50,729 nucleotides of DNA, taken from contig DATLUO010000070.1 of NCBI GenBank assembly GCA_035533075.1, positions 1 through 50,729 of the forward strand, given 5' to 3'. Below, piece after piece: positions 1-7,575 of the stretch. Every line of letters begins with the position of its first letter. The stretch's first letter is position 1. The stretch comes from Pirellulales bacterium. GTDB taxonomy: Bacteria > Planctomycetota > Planctomycetia > Pirellulales > JAICIG01. The position numbers were made by a program, and so were the translations under genes. The notes below the pieces were generated by a model, which was not told the DNA's origin, did no database searches, and saw only the letters and a list, made by a program, of their open reading frames with translations.

Positions 1-136
1 GGCAGAGCTTGGCCAGATCGCGGCTGGCACTTCATTCATCTCGGCGGCCAGGCGATGCCCCGGTGCGTCCAACCGGGGCATCGCTTGGCCGCAATGCTCT
101 TGACGGACGCCGTCCGCTAGCCGGCCAAGCTCTGCC
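1..136. repeat. Nested inverted repeat
   Basis: The bases at 1-14 are the exact reverse complement of 123-136. Inside them, 46-64 pairs with 72-90 over 19 bp with a single mismatch, leaving a 7-base loop. A transcript from either strand could fold into a long hairpin. The element lies just past the 3' end of the minus-strand exoprotein gene, so it could stop transcription or stabilise the mRNA end, but no T-run follows. No gene is recognised in 1-184. Confidence 0.6.
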
Positions 137-184
137 CCAGCCACCGCTTTTCCTCGCGGCAAAACCTGTCACGCCAGTTCCACC

Positions 185-2398
185 CTACGGCGCGATCGTC
201 ACTTTCAGCGGTTCGCTGGCGTAGGTGTACTTCATCACGAAGTTGATCGAGACGTTGGCCATGATCGCGAACTGCTGGCTCTCCACCGGCTTGGCGTCGG
301 CCGCGGCGACGAGCGTGATGTGGCCCTGCGATTGCTCGCCCGATAACAGCGTCTGACTCTGCTTGTCGTCGATCTTCACGCCCGGCGGCAGGCTGTCGCC
401 GTAGATCGAACCCAGGTGCTGGTAGAGCACGTCGAGCGTCACGTTGCCTTTGAATCCCTCGCGGCGCTCGATCGTGACGTCGATCTTCTGCGAGCCGCCC
501 GGCTTGAGATTCACCGTGTTCGTGCTGATCTTCACGCTCTTCAGGTCCATCACGTCGCCCACCGAAACCGTGTGCATGTCGACCGGATAGTGATGCCTTC
601 CGCCGCCCGGCATGTAAATCTCTTGCAGCGGCTGGGCGACCGCCACAAGCTGGCGCGGTGGCTGCGCGGGATCGGCCGAGGCCAGCGACGCCGTGCCGGT
701 GATCTTGATGTTGGCGGCGCCGCGCGCGGCGTCGGCCGCCGCTTGCAGAACGATACAGCCGTCTTTGCCGGCTTCGAGAATGCGGCCACAGCTTGCCGTC
801 ACGCCGGGCGGCAGGCCCTCTACGCCCAACTGCACTTCGCCCGTGAAGCCGTTCTTGCGGTAGGCACGCACGAAGATCGCGGCGGACGTGCCGGGGGCCA
901 GCAGCGTTTTGTCGGTGTCGGTGTCGAGCACGAAGAACGGCCCGCTACGGGTCGCGCTCAGGAAGTAAACGAACTGCGGCCCGCCGCGCAAGTGCAGGTC
1001 GCGCACCTCAACTACGTATTTGCCGTCGGCCGGAGCGGTCCAGTTTTCCAAGAGCGAGTCGGCGTGGGTGAAGCGGCCCGTGTTCAGGTCGTCGTTCTCC
1101 AACAAGGCGCCGCCTTGGGCGTTGAGCACGCGCAGCACGGGGTCGAGCATCGACTGGTTGCGGCGGGCCACGATCTCGAACGAGAAGCGGTCGCCCTTCT
1201 TGCACTCGAACTGATAGCAGTCGATGTCTCCCTCCTGCGATATGCGGCCGCTCACGCCGAGAGGCACGGCGATTGGCTGGGCCTCCGCCGCCGTGTTGTT
1301 CTCGGCGTCCGACTCGACCGCTTCGGGCAGGCGGCTGACGACCACCGGGGCCGCGTTGGCCGCCGTGCCCGCCAACGGCAGGTTGACCGAGTCGAGACCA
1401 TCCGGCGTGTCGGGCGGCAGCGTGACCAGCGCCGTCGGGTCGGCCGGCAGATTGAAGCCGATAAGCTGCAAGCGCATGGCTGTACCCGGCGTGACGCGCG
1501 AAGGGAAGACGTTGGTCACGAACGGCCGATTGTTCGCTTCGATGACGTATTGCCAGTCGCCGTTTCCCTGATAGCGAACGTCGCGGATTTCGAGAAAGTA
1601 TTCACCGGCCGCCGCGAAATGGTAATGAAGCAGCGGGTCGGCGAAGAAGTAGTTGTCGCTGGCGGCCAGCACGGTGCCGCTGGCGTTGCGCAGCATGACG
1701 ATTGGGTCGGAGTGAGTTTGCAGGTCGTGAATCTTGTTCTCGCAGCGCGACGACCAGACGTGGAACGTCCAGTCGCTGTTATCGGGCACCGTGAACTTAT
1801 AGTAATCGACGTCTTCGGCCTTTTCGAACGCCCCGCACAGCGTGGCTGGCAACGTCACGGCCTGGGCGGCCGATTGCACGTCGTTGGCGGCTTGTTCATA
1901 GACGATGGTATCGCGGACCAGCACCAGCGTGCCGACGGTCGAGGCGCCTTGCGGAGTGGCCAGCCGGAAGGTGCGCATGCCCGGCACCGCGTCGGCTGCC
2001 GCCGTGAAGCGGACCTTGATCTTCGGCATCTCCGGCTTCTTTTCCATCGGCTTATCATCGGGCTTGGCCTCCGGCGGGACGACTTCGCCCGTCACGCCCG
2101 AACCGCTGATAAACACCTGGTAGGCGCCGAACAAGTTGTAGCGTGCCGCGACTTCGCACTCGGTCATGGCCCCGACCTGCACCGCCAGCGGCTTCAGGCC
2201 CATCAGCATCGGGTAGGACGTTTGGGCGACGGCGCGCGAGGGAACGAGAGAGACGAAAAGGAGAAGGAGTAGGGTGGGACCAGCGAGCTTGCGAGCGCCG
2301 GCCCACCAAAGGCGACGTTGTTTACGGTGGGCCGGCGCTCGCAAGCTCGCTTTTTCCACCCTACACGCCGATGCATAACCGCCAATACCTTTGCTCAT
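185..2398 (-). CDS. Secreted PPC-domain repeat protein
   Basis: This 737-residue exported protein has a hydrophobic core (LLLLLFVSLVP) ending in an AVAQ cleavage-like site near residue 59. Two stretches resemble the bacterial pre-peptidase C-terminal (PPC) beta-sandwich fold. They run from about 188 to 295 and 385 to 490 and share the pattern D-x-D-x-Y-x-F, DP-x-L/V-R and G-x-Y-x-L/V-E-I/V-R-D. Ig-like segments follow. No catalytic motif is visible, so a cell-surface binding or structural role is inferred. The ATG at 2398 lies four bases after the stop of the upstream DUF1549 gene and has a GAGGTGA-like ribosome site, so the two are probably translated as an operon. The first 45 codons run through a dispersed palindromic repeat (2269-2364), which therefore supplies much of the signal-peptide n-region. 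Confidence 0.8.
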   Translation of the reverse strand: MSKGIGGYASACRVEKASLRAPAHRKQRRLWWAGARKLAGPTLLLLLFVSLVPSRAVAQTSYPMLMGLKPLAVQVGAMTECEVAARYNLFGAYQVFISGSGVTGEVVPPEAKPDDKPMEKKPEMPKIKVRFTAAADAVPGMRTFRLATPQGASTVGTLVLVRDTIVYEQAANDVQSAAQAVTLPATLCGAFEKAEDVDYYKFTVPDNSDWTFHVWSSRCENKIHDLQTHSDPIVMLRNASGTVLAASDNYFFADPLLHYHFAAAGEYFLEIRDVRYQGNGDWQYVIEANNRPFVTNVFPSRVTPGTAMRLQLIGFNLPADPTALVTLPPDTPDGLDSVNLPLAGTAANAAPVVVSRLPEAVESDAENNTAAEAQPIAVPLGVSGRISQEGDIDCYQFECKKGDRFSFEIVARRNQSMLDPVLRVLNAQGGALLENDDLNTGRFTHADSLLENWTAPADGKYVVEVRDLHLRGGPQFVYFLSATRSGPFFVLDTDTDKTLLAPGTSAAIFVRAYRKNGFTGEVQLGVEGLPPGVTASCGRILEAGKDGCIVLQAAADAARGAANIKITGTASLASADPAQPPRQLVAVAQPLQEIYMPGGGRHHYPVDMHTVSVGDVMDLKSVKISTNTVNLKPGGSQKIDVTIERREGFKGNVTLDVLYQHLGSIYGDSLPPGVKIDDKQSQTLLSGEQSQGHITLVAAADAKPVESQQFAIMANVSINFVMKYTYASEPLKVTIAP
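2269..2364. repeat. Dispersed REP-like palindrome, copy 1
   Basis: An inverted pair of about 40-bp arms beginning GTAGGGTGGGACCAGCGAGC, with a spacer of about 15 bases. The same arms occur at 21587-21680 (both arms) and 32172-32211 (one arm). Here the element lies inside the 5' coding part of the PPC exoprotein gene. The right arm has diverged slightly, with TTTTT where the other copies read GGTCC. Confidence 0.85.
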
Positions 2399-2402
2399 CC
2401 CT

Positions 2403-4892
2403 TCACCTCACATACAAAAACTGTTTCGAGTTCAGCAGCGTCCAGAGCAGGTCTTCATAAAATGTCTTGGCGTCGGGACTCTGATCCAAAAACGACTTGC
2501 AGGTCGCCAACTCTTCCGGCGTCGGCCGCCGCGAAAACGTCGCCAGATACAACTCGGCGACGTTCTCTTCGAACGGCTTGTTCTCCTTCAACAGCTTCGC
2601 CAACCGGCCGTTGCCGTCGGCGATTTTTTGCGAAAGCGTGTCGCCGTTGAGCGTGTGCAACGCCTGCGCGAGATTGGCCTCGCTCGACCGCTCGCACTCG
2701 CAAATGCTCACCCGTCGCGGCTTGCCGAACGTCTTGAGAAAATAATCAGGATAGTCGCCGTCGGGCAACTCGATCGCCCGTGAACCGAGCGGCATGTTCT
2801 TGAACTTCGTGGTGGTGCCGGTGGCGGCGTTGATGGCGTCCAACATCGGCTCGGCCGCCAAATGCTTCACGTGGAAGTGGCTGTAGAAGCGGTGATCGCT
2901 GGCGTTGGCAGGCAACGGCTGCGAATCGAGTTGATACAGCCGCGAGGTCATGATCGTGCGCAGCAATCGCTTGACGTCGAAGCAGCTCTTGGCGAACTCC
3001 GCGGCCAAAGCGTCGAGCAGCTCGGCGTTGCTGGCCGGGTTCGTGGCCCGCATGTCGTCGATCGGCTCGACCAGCCCGCGGCCCAAGAGATAGGCCACGT
3101 AGCGGTTGACGATATTGCGGCTGAAGAACGGGTTGTCGGGGCTGGTGAGCCATTGGGCCAGCGGCTGGCGGCGATCGGGCGCTTCGGGCACCGGCTGGCC
3201 TTCCAGCGGCGTGGGCTTCATGATTTGTCCGGTGCGCGGGTGGCCGATCTCGCCGCCCGAACTGACCAGCACCACCTGCTCGCCGCCGAACAGGCCGAAC
3301 TCCTGGCTCCCCTTCACGCCCACGCGGGCAAAGAACGCCGCGAAGCTGTAGTAGTCTTCCTGGCCGTACTTCTCGAACGGGTGATGATGGCACTTGGCAC
3401 ACGCCAGCCGCACGCCGAGAAAGAGCTGGCTGGCGGCTTCGGCCCGGTCTTGCGGATTGTTGGCCACGCGAAAGAAATTGGCCGGGCCGCTGGAGTAAAC
3501 CGAACCCTTGGCCGTGATAATCTCGCGCACGAACAGGTCGAAGGGCTTGTTCTGCCGCAACGAATCGGCGATCCAGTTGTGCAAGGCCCACATGCCCTGC
3601 TCGCCGATGCTGGCCGAGTTGCACCGCAGCAGGTCGGCCCACTTCAGCGTCCAGAACGCGGCGTACTGATTGTTGTAAATGTCCTGGGCCGGGTCGCCGG
3701 TCAGTCCCAGCAAGCGATCGACCAGCCGCGTGCGCTTATCGGCATCGGTCGCGTCGAGAAACGCCTTGGCTTCTTCGGGCGTGGGCAGCGTGCCGATGGC
3801 GTCAAGAAAGGCCCGGCGCAAGAACGCGGCATCGTCGCACAAAGGCGACGGCGGAATGCCCAACTCGCGGAATTTTTGGGCGGCCAGCGCGTCGATGAAG
3901 TTATTCTCCGTCCAACCGGCCAGCTCGATGTTCTCGGCGAAAGGCACGATGACCGTACACAAGCCGGCCTGTCCGGCGAACCGCACCATGACGTGCGACT
4001 GGCCCTTGCCGCCCGCCGTAAAAAAGCCTTCGGGCGTGACCTTGACCACGCTGTCGTCGAGGCTGTCGAAGCGGCTCCAGCAGGTGACGTCGCGGGTCCT
4101 GCCGTCGCTGTAGTCGGCCAGCACTCGAAGCTGCTGGGTCATGCCCGGCTGGCCGAGGCGGCGGGGCGGATAAACCCGCAGCGACTTGACCTGCGGTTCA
4201 TCCGCCCGCGGCGCGGGCGCTCCGGTCGCCAGCCAGGTTTTCAGCAGTTCATAATCGACGCTGCCGACCGCGAGCCGCTGTCCGCCGCCATGCGGCACGG
4301 CCAGTGTCGGCTTCAGCAGAAACAGGCTTCGTTCGGGGTTGAGCATATCGACGCGGCGGGCCTGCCGGTCGCGAGTGATGGCCACGTGGTCTTCGTTCGG
4401 GGCGAAGCTGAACACCGAGAGCTTGAAGCCGCCTTTGCCGTATTGGCTGGCGTGGCAGGCCCCGGCATTGCAGCCCGCCTTGTTCAACACCGCCAACACC
4501 TGCGACGTGAAGCCGAGCTGCGGTTGGGCCGAAACGCCGCTCACTTTGACGGGCACGGCCACCGTTTCGCCGCCGATGGACACCTGGATGGCCGCCTCGC
4601 CGTCGCCCACGGCCAGCAGAAAGCCGGGCCGAAGCACCGAGACCACTTGCGGATTGGTAGACGTATAGCTGGCCTGCGGCGTCACATCGGCGGAGCGTTC
4701 GCTCTTGGTGCCGTCGGAATTTCGGGCGGTAAGCACGAGCTGGGCACGGGCGAAGTTGCCTTCGAGCTGGATGCTGGCCGGTTCGACGTCAAACGTAGCG
4801 GCCGCGGCGACCTGAGCGGCGGTGATCGGCCCCAACATCAGGCAAGCCAGCAACGCTGGGCCGCGAAGCGGCCGGACTCCATGCGGCAGCAC
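2403..4892 (-). CDS. DUF1549/DUF1553 (PSCyt2-PSD1) secreted protein
   Basis: An 829-residue exported protein of the large planctomycete-specific family. The GTG at 4892 is preceded by AAGGAGA and followed by a signal peptide (ALLACLMLGPITAAQVAAAA). A BIG2-like Ig domain covers about 30-120. A CNAGACH motif follows near 140, which is not a standard CxxCH haem site. The DUF1549 region has a canonical CAKCH and then HHPFEKY. The DUF1553 region runs to the C terminus and includes SRNIVNRYVAYLLGRG and CECERSSEAN. These proteins are thought to sit in the periplasm or on the surface and may bind haem; their reaction is unknown. The gene is first in an operon with the PPC protein. Confidence 0.88.
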   Translation of the reverse strand: MLPHGVRPLRGPALLACLMLGPITAAQVAAAATFDVEPASIQLEGNFARAQLVLTARNSDGTKSERSADVTPQASYTSTNPQVVSVLRPGFLLAVGDGEAAIQVSIGGETVAVPVKVSGVSAQPQLGFTSQVLAVLNKAGCNAGACHASQYGKGGFKLSVFSFAPNEDHVAITRDRQARRVDMLNPERSLFLLKPTLAVPHGGGQRLAVGSVDYELLKTWLATGAPAPRADEPQVKSLRVYPPRRLGQPGMTQQLRVLADYSDGRTRDVTCWSRFDSLDDSVVKVTPEGFFTAGGKGQSHVMVRFAGQAGLCTVIVPFAENIELAGWTENNFIDALAAQKFRELGIPPSPLCDDAAFLRRAFLDAIGTLPTPEEAKAFLDATDADKRTRLVDRLLGLTGDPAQDIYNNQYAAFWTLKWADLLRCNSASIGEQGMWALHNWIADSLRQNKPFDLFVREIITAKGSVYSSGPANFFRVANNPQDRAEAASQLFLGVRLACAKCHHHPFEKYGQEDYYSFAAFFARVGVKGSQEFGLFGGEQVVLVSSGGEIGHPRTGQIMKPTPLEGQPVPEAPDRRQPLAQWLTSPDNPFFSRNIVNRYVAYLLGRGLVEPIDDMRATNPASNAELLDALAAEFAKSCFDVKRLLRTIMTSRLYQLDSQPLPANASDHRFYSHFHVKHLAAEPMLDAINAATGTTTKFKNMPLGSRAIELPDGDYPDYFLKTFGKPRRVSICECERSSEANLAQALHTLNGDTLSQKIADGNGRLAKLLKENKPFEENVAELYLATFSRRPTPEELATCKSFLDQSPDAKTFYEDLLWTLLNSKQFLYVR

Positions 4893-5034
4893 GTGTTCGA
4901 TTCTCCTTGCTCGGAATGTTCGGCGGCCGTCAGGTGGGAACAGGCGCGGCCGCCAGGCGGGAACGCATCAAGGAGTCATTATGTACTTTGGGCGCCGCTT
5001 TGCCAAGCGATTCTTGGCATGCCGGCGCCGACAC

Positions 5035-5717
5035 CTACACTCGCCACCGCGCAGCCAAGTCGGCCACGAAACGCTCATGCTCGGCGGACCGCAAGCCATC
5101 CTGCAAGCGGTCGAGAACCTGTCGCAGATTGCCGGCGAGAAGTGCTTTGCCGTCCAGCCAGAGGCCGGGAAATACCCGCGAGCGCCATAGCCCGTCGGCG
5201 TCGGGCGGAAAAACGCGGTAGCGGCCGTCAACCAACTCGTGCCAGCGAATCTCTTCCTCGAACAACAGCACGACGAGCTACTCCTGAACGCCCGCAGACT
5301 GGTACAGGTCGTATTTGTCGTGCAGGTCATTCGACGCGCTGCTGGCGGAAACCTCGGCCAGAAATTCCAAAGCACCCTGGAAGTAAAGACCTTCGACCCG
5401 CGAGCTCCCACCATATTCAGGCAGAATGAGCAGGCTCAGGTCCGGCTGCGGCGCGTCTTCCAGCATCAGCGACGTCGCGTTATTCGCCCCGTCAACGCCC
5501 GGCGTCGCCGCTTGATAGACGGCCAGCCAGCCACCGATTCGGCGGTCCATCTTGCCATGATCACCCGACACCGGCGAAGGTATGTAGACTCTCCCGGCTA
5601 TCAACTCGGCGCGCTTGACCTCGGGTTGGGCTTCCCAACGGCGCAGGAATTCGTCACGCGTCAGATGATCACCGGCCGCCAGGGGGGGGGAACACGCTGT
5701 TCGGTTACAATCGCCAT
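5035..5717 (-). pseudogene. Broken Uma2-family (DUF820) nuclease gene
   Basis: Conceptual translation from the ATG at 5717 starts MAIVTEQRV and then enters a run of nine C (5682-5690 on the complement), after which the frame is lost. The correct continuation (LAAGDHLTRDEFLRRW) is in another frame and would need seven or ten C. The rest reads like Uma2: KRAELIAGRVYIPSPVSGDHG, PDLSLLILPEYGG, ALEFLAEVSASS, and a C-terminal DADGLWRSRVFPGLWLD. An in-frame TAG at 5278-5280 interrupts YQSAGVQE-LVVLLFEEE where the family usually has tyrosine. Two lesions make it a pseudogene unless the C-run slips and the amber is suppressed. Confidence 0.75.
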
Positions 5718-5808
5718 AGTGCCATCTCAGATATCATTCTAGTCGCCGGTCCGTGGCCCGACAACGTACACCGATCACCTCAGCCGGTTTCACGCGGCGC
5801 GCAAACTC

Positions 5809-5836
5809 TTGACAGTTTTCGGCGTCGGCCTATAAC
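5809..5836 (+). promoter_or_regulatory. Sigma70-like promoter of the TOMM cluster
   Basis: TTGACA at 5809-5814 and TATAAC at 5831-5836 are separated by 16 bases. They lie 130 bases before the ATG of the cupin/JmjC gene, and no other recognisable promoter is seen further into the cluster. The match is close to the -35/-10 consensus, and transcription would begin near 5843. Confidence 0.65.
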
Positions 5837-5965
5837 CCAGTCAGGCGCGCTTCCGGCCACGCTGGCCACGCTTTTTGGTGACGATCGGCATTCAGTTCGC
5901 GCGCCCGATACTCACGTTTGCTGGCCGAATCGTTGCCGCTGTACTCACCCACTGGAACCGCTGGT

Positions 5966-7300
5966 ATGCTCCCGCCGGGCCTCAAGCTCGAACAACTTCT
6001 TGCGCCCATCGACACCGACTGCTTCTTCCGCGACCGCTGGGAGAAGGAGCCGCTCGTCGTCCGCCGCGGGGATCAGGCCTACTATCGACGACTTTTTTCC
6101 CGGCAAGACCTCGATGCCATGATCTACTTCAGCCGTCCGCACTTTGCCGACCTGAGCGCGCTGGAGCCGGTCGCGCCGCGGCCGGCCACCTACCTGCGCG
6201 GCGGTCTTGACGATCGACCCACTCCGTCCTTCCACGAGCAGCCCGGCCTGGCCGAGCTGCGGCAGCTCTACGAGCAAGGCAAGAGCGTGGTGATTATGGC
6301 CATGCAGCACCGCTGGCCGGCGGTGGCCGAGTTGTGCCGCCAACTCGAAGCGGTGTTTCACTGTCCGGTGCATGCCAACCTTTACCTGACGCCGCCCGGC
6401 TCGCAAGGCTTTGCCGCGCATTTCGACACGCACGAGGTGTTCGTCTTGCAACTCGATGGCACGAAGCAATGGCGATTGTTCGGCGCCGCCGAAGAGTTGC
6501 CGCTGGCTTCGGACAGCGTCCCGCTCTCGCGCAGGCCGACGAAGCCGACGCAGGAAGTCACGCTCATTGCCGGGGATTTGCTGTATCTTCCGCGCGGTCA
6601 CATCCACGAGGCCTCGACCTCGGAGGTGGCGAGCTTGCACTTGACGGTGGGCGTCAACGTCTACCGCTGGGCCGATTTGTTGCGGCACGCCCTGCTGTGC
6701 CTCAGCCGGCAGGACGTGGAGTTTCGCCGATCGATTCCCGGCGGCGCATTGCCGGACGATCGCAATGAGTTCCAGCGGCAGTTTCGAGCGCTTGTCGAGC
6801 GGCTGGCGAGCGAGGCCACGGCCGACGGCCTGTTCGAGCAGGCCAGCGACTCGCTCGCCGATCAGTTCTTCAGACAATTGAAAATGCTCCCTGGCGGTCA
6901 ACTCGGCGGCCCAGGCGAAGGCGATGAAATCGGTCTCGATACGGTCGTGGAACGAGATGTGCTGGCGATCTGCCGCGTCGTCGAAAATGGCCAGGGAGTC
7001 GCCATCGAGTTTCCGGGCAACCGCGTAGGCGGGCCATCTCGCATTGCGTCGGCCCTGAAATTTATGGCCGGCGCCACGCAATTTGCTGTGCGTGAGCTTC
7101 CCGACGATCTGGGCGGCGAAGGCAAGCTGGTGCTGGTCCGCCGCCTTGTTCGTGAGGGGCTACTGAAAGTTGTGGGGCGACCTATTTCACCGTCTTTCTT
7201 GTCAGGGGCCACTTTTTCGGAGGAGATCCATGCAAGCGACGCTGCAACAAGGAAACTGGCAGAAACAGTGGGGCATGCTCGTGGCCCGGGCCTGGTCTGA
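5966..7300 (+). CDS. Cupin_4/JmjC-type 2-oxoglutarate oxygenase-like protein
   Basis: A 444-residue protein with the cupin/JmjC iron site. HFDTHEVFVLQL supplies His152 and Asp154, and LYLPRGHIHEAS supplies His212 or His214; GTKQWRLF fits the co-substrate strand. Relatives (PF08007, ROXA/MINA type) hydroxylate ribosomal proteins, and some related enzymes act in RiPP pathways. Its place as first gene of a TOMM cluster argues that it modifies the precursor, but its position 5.6 kb before the S10 operon leaves a ribosomal target open. The ATG at 5966 is preferred over a TTG at 5918 because similarity begins there. The last 71 bases overlap the precursor gene in another frame, which suggests coupled translation. 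The final 20-odd residues may be a non-conserved tail. Confidence 0.82.
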   Translation: MLPPGLKLEQLLAPIDTDCFFRDRWEKEPLVVRRGDQAYYRRLFSRQDLDAMIYFSRPHFADLSALEPVAPRPATYLRGGLDDRPTPSFHEQPGLAELRQLYEQGKSVVIMAMQHRWPAVAELCRQLEAVFHCPVHANLYLTPPGSQGFAAHFDTHEVFVLQLDGTKQWRLFGAAEELPLASDSVPLSRRPTKPTQEVTLIAGDLLYLPRGHIHEASTSEVASLHLTVGVNVYRWADLLRHALLCLSRQDVEFRRSIPGGALPDDRNEFQRQFRALVERLASEATADGLFEQASDSLADQFFRQLKMLPGGQLGGPGEGDEIGLDTVVERDVLAICRVVENGQGVAIEFPGNRVGGPSRIASALKFMAGATQFAVRELPDDLGGEGKLVLVRRLVREGLLKVVGRPISPSFLSGATFSEEIHASDAATRKLAETVGHARGPGLV

Positions 7301-7574
7301 CGATGAGTTCAAACAACGACTTAAGGACGACCCGGCCGCCGTCTTGGAGCAAGAGGGCATCGACGTCCCGCTTGGCGTGCGGTTGAATGTGGTCGAAGAC
7401 ACCGACGAAGTTTGCCACTTGGTTCTGCCGCCCAGTCCCGCGGGCGATTTGATCGACGAAGAGCTGACCGCGTCGATCGGATTCGATTCTTTCTCGGGCG
7501 GGTGCGGATTGTGCGGCTGCGGCGGTTGTGGGTGTGGTTGCCGCCGTTGCGGTTGCTTCGGTGACGACTCGTAA
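7230..7574 (+). CDS. NHLP-type TOMM/RiPP precursor peptide
   Basis: A 114-residue peptide starting at ATG 7230, with GGAGGAG (7219-7225) correctly spaced. Residues 1-80 look like the nitrile-hydratase-alpha-like leader (NHLP): WSDDEFKQRLKDDPAAVLEQ, then GIDVP, a VRLNVVED strand and HLVLPPSP. After the acidic LIDEELTAS comes a core from about residue 88 with eight cysteines among glycines (GGCGLCGCGGCGCGC, then RRCGCF) and a GDDS end. Cysteines in such cores are substrates for conversion to thiazolines and thiazoles by the cyclodehydratase and dehydrogenase encoded next. The cyclodehydratase start is one base after this stop. Leader cleavage probably falls after SGG or before GFDSF; the sequence does not decide it. 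Confidence 0.9.
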   Translation: MQATLQQGNWQKQWGMLVARAWSDDEFKQRLKDDPAAVLEQEGIDVPLGVRLNVVEDTDEVCHLVLPPSPAGDLIDEELTASIGFDSFSGGCGLCGCGGCGCGCRRCGCFGDDS

Positions 7575-7575
7575 C

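Noticed and set aside
416..2272. 618-residue plus-strand open frame
   Set aside because: Antisense shadow of the PPC exoprotein gene; composition rich in Arg, His and Gly with no domain likeness, caused by GC-rich codons.
2862..5429. 855-residue plus-strand open frame
   Set aside because: Antisense to the DUF1549/DUF1553 gene and the Uma2 remnant; no start signal and no recognisable motifs.
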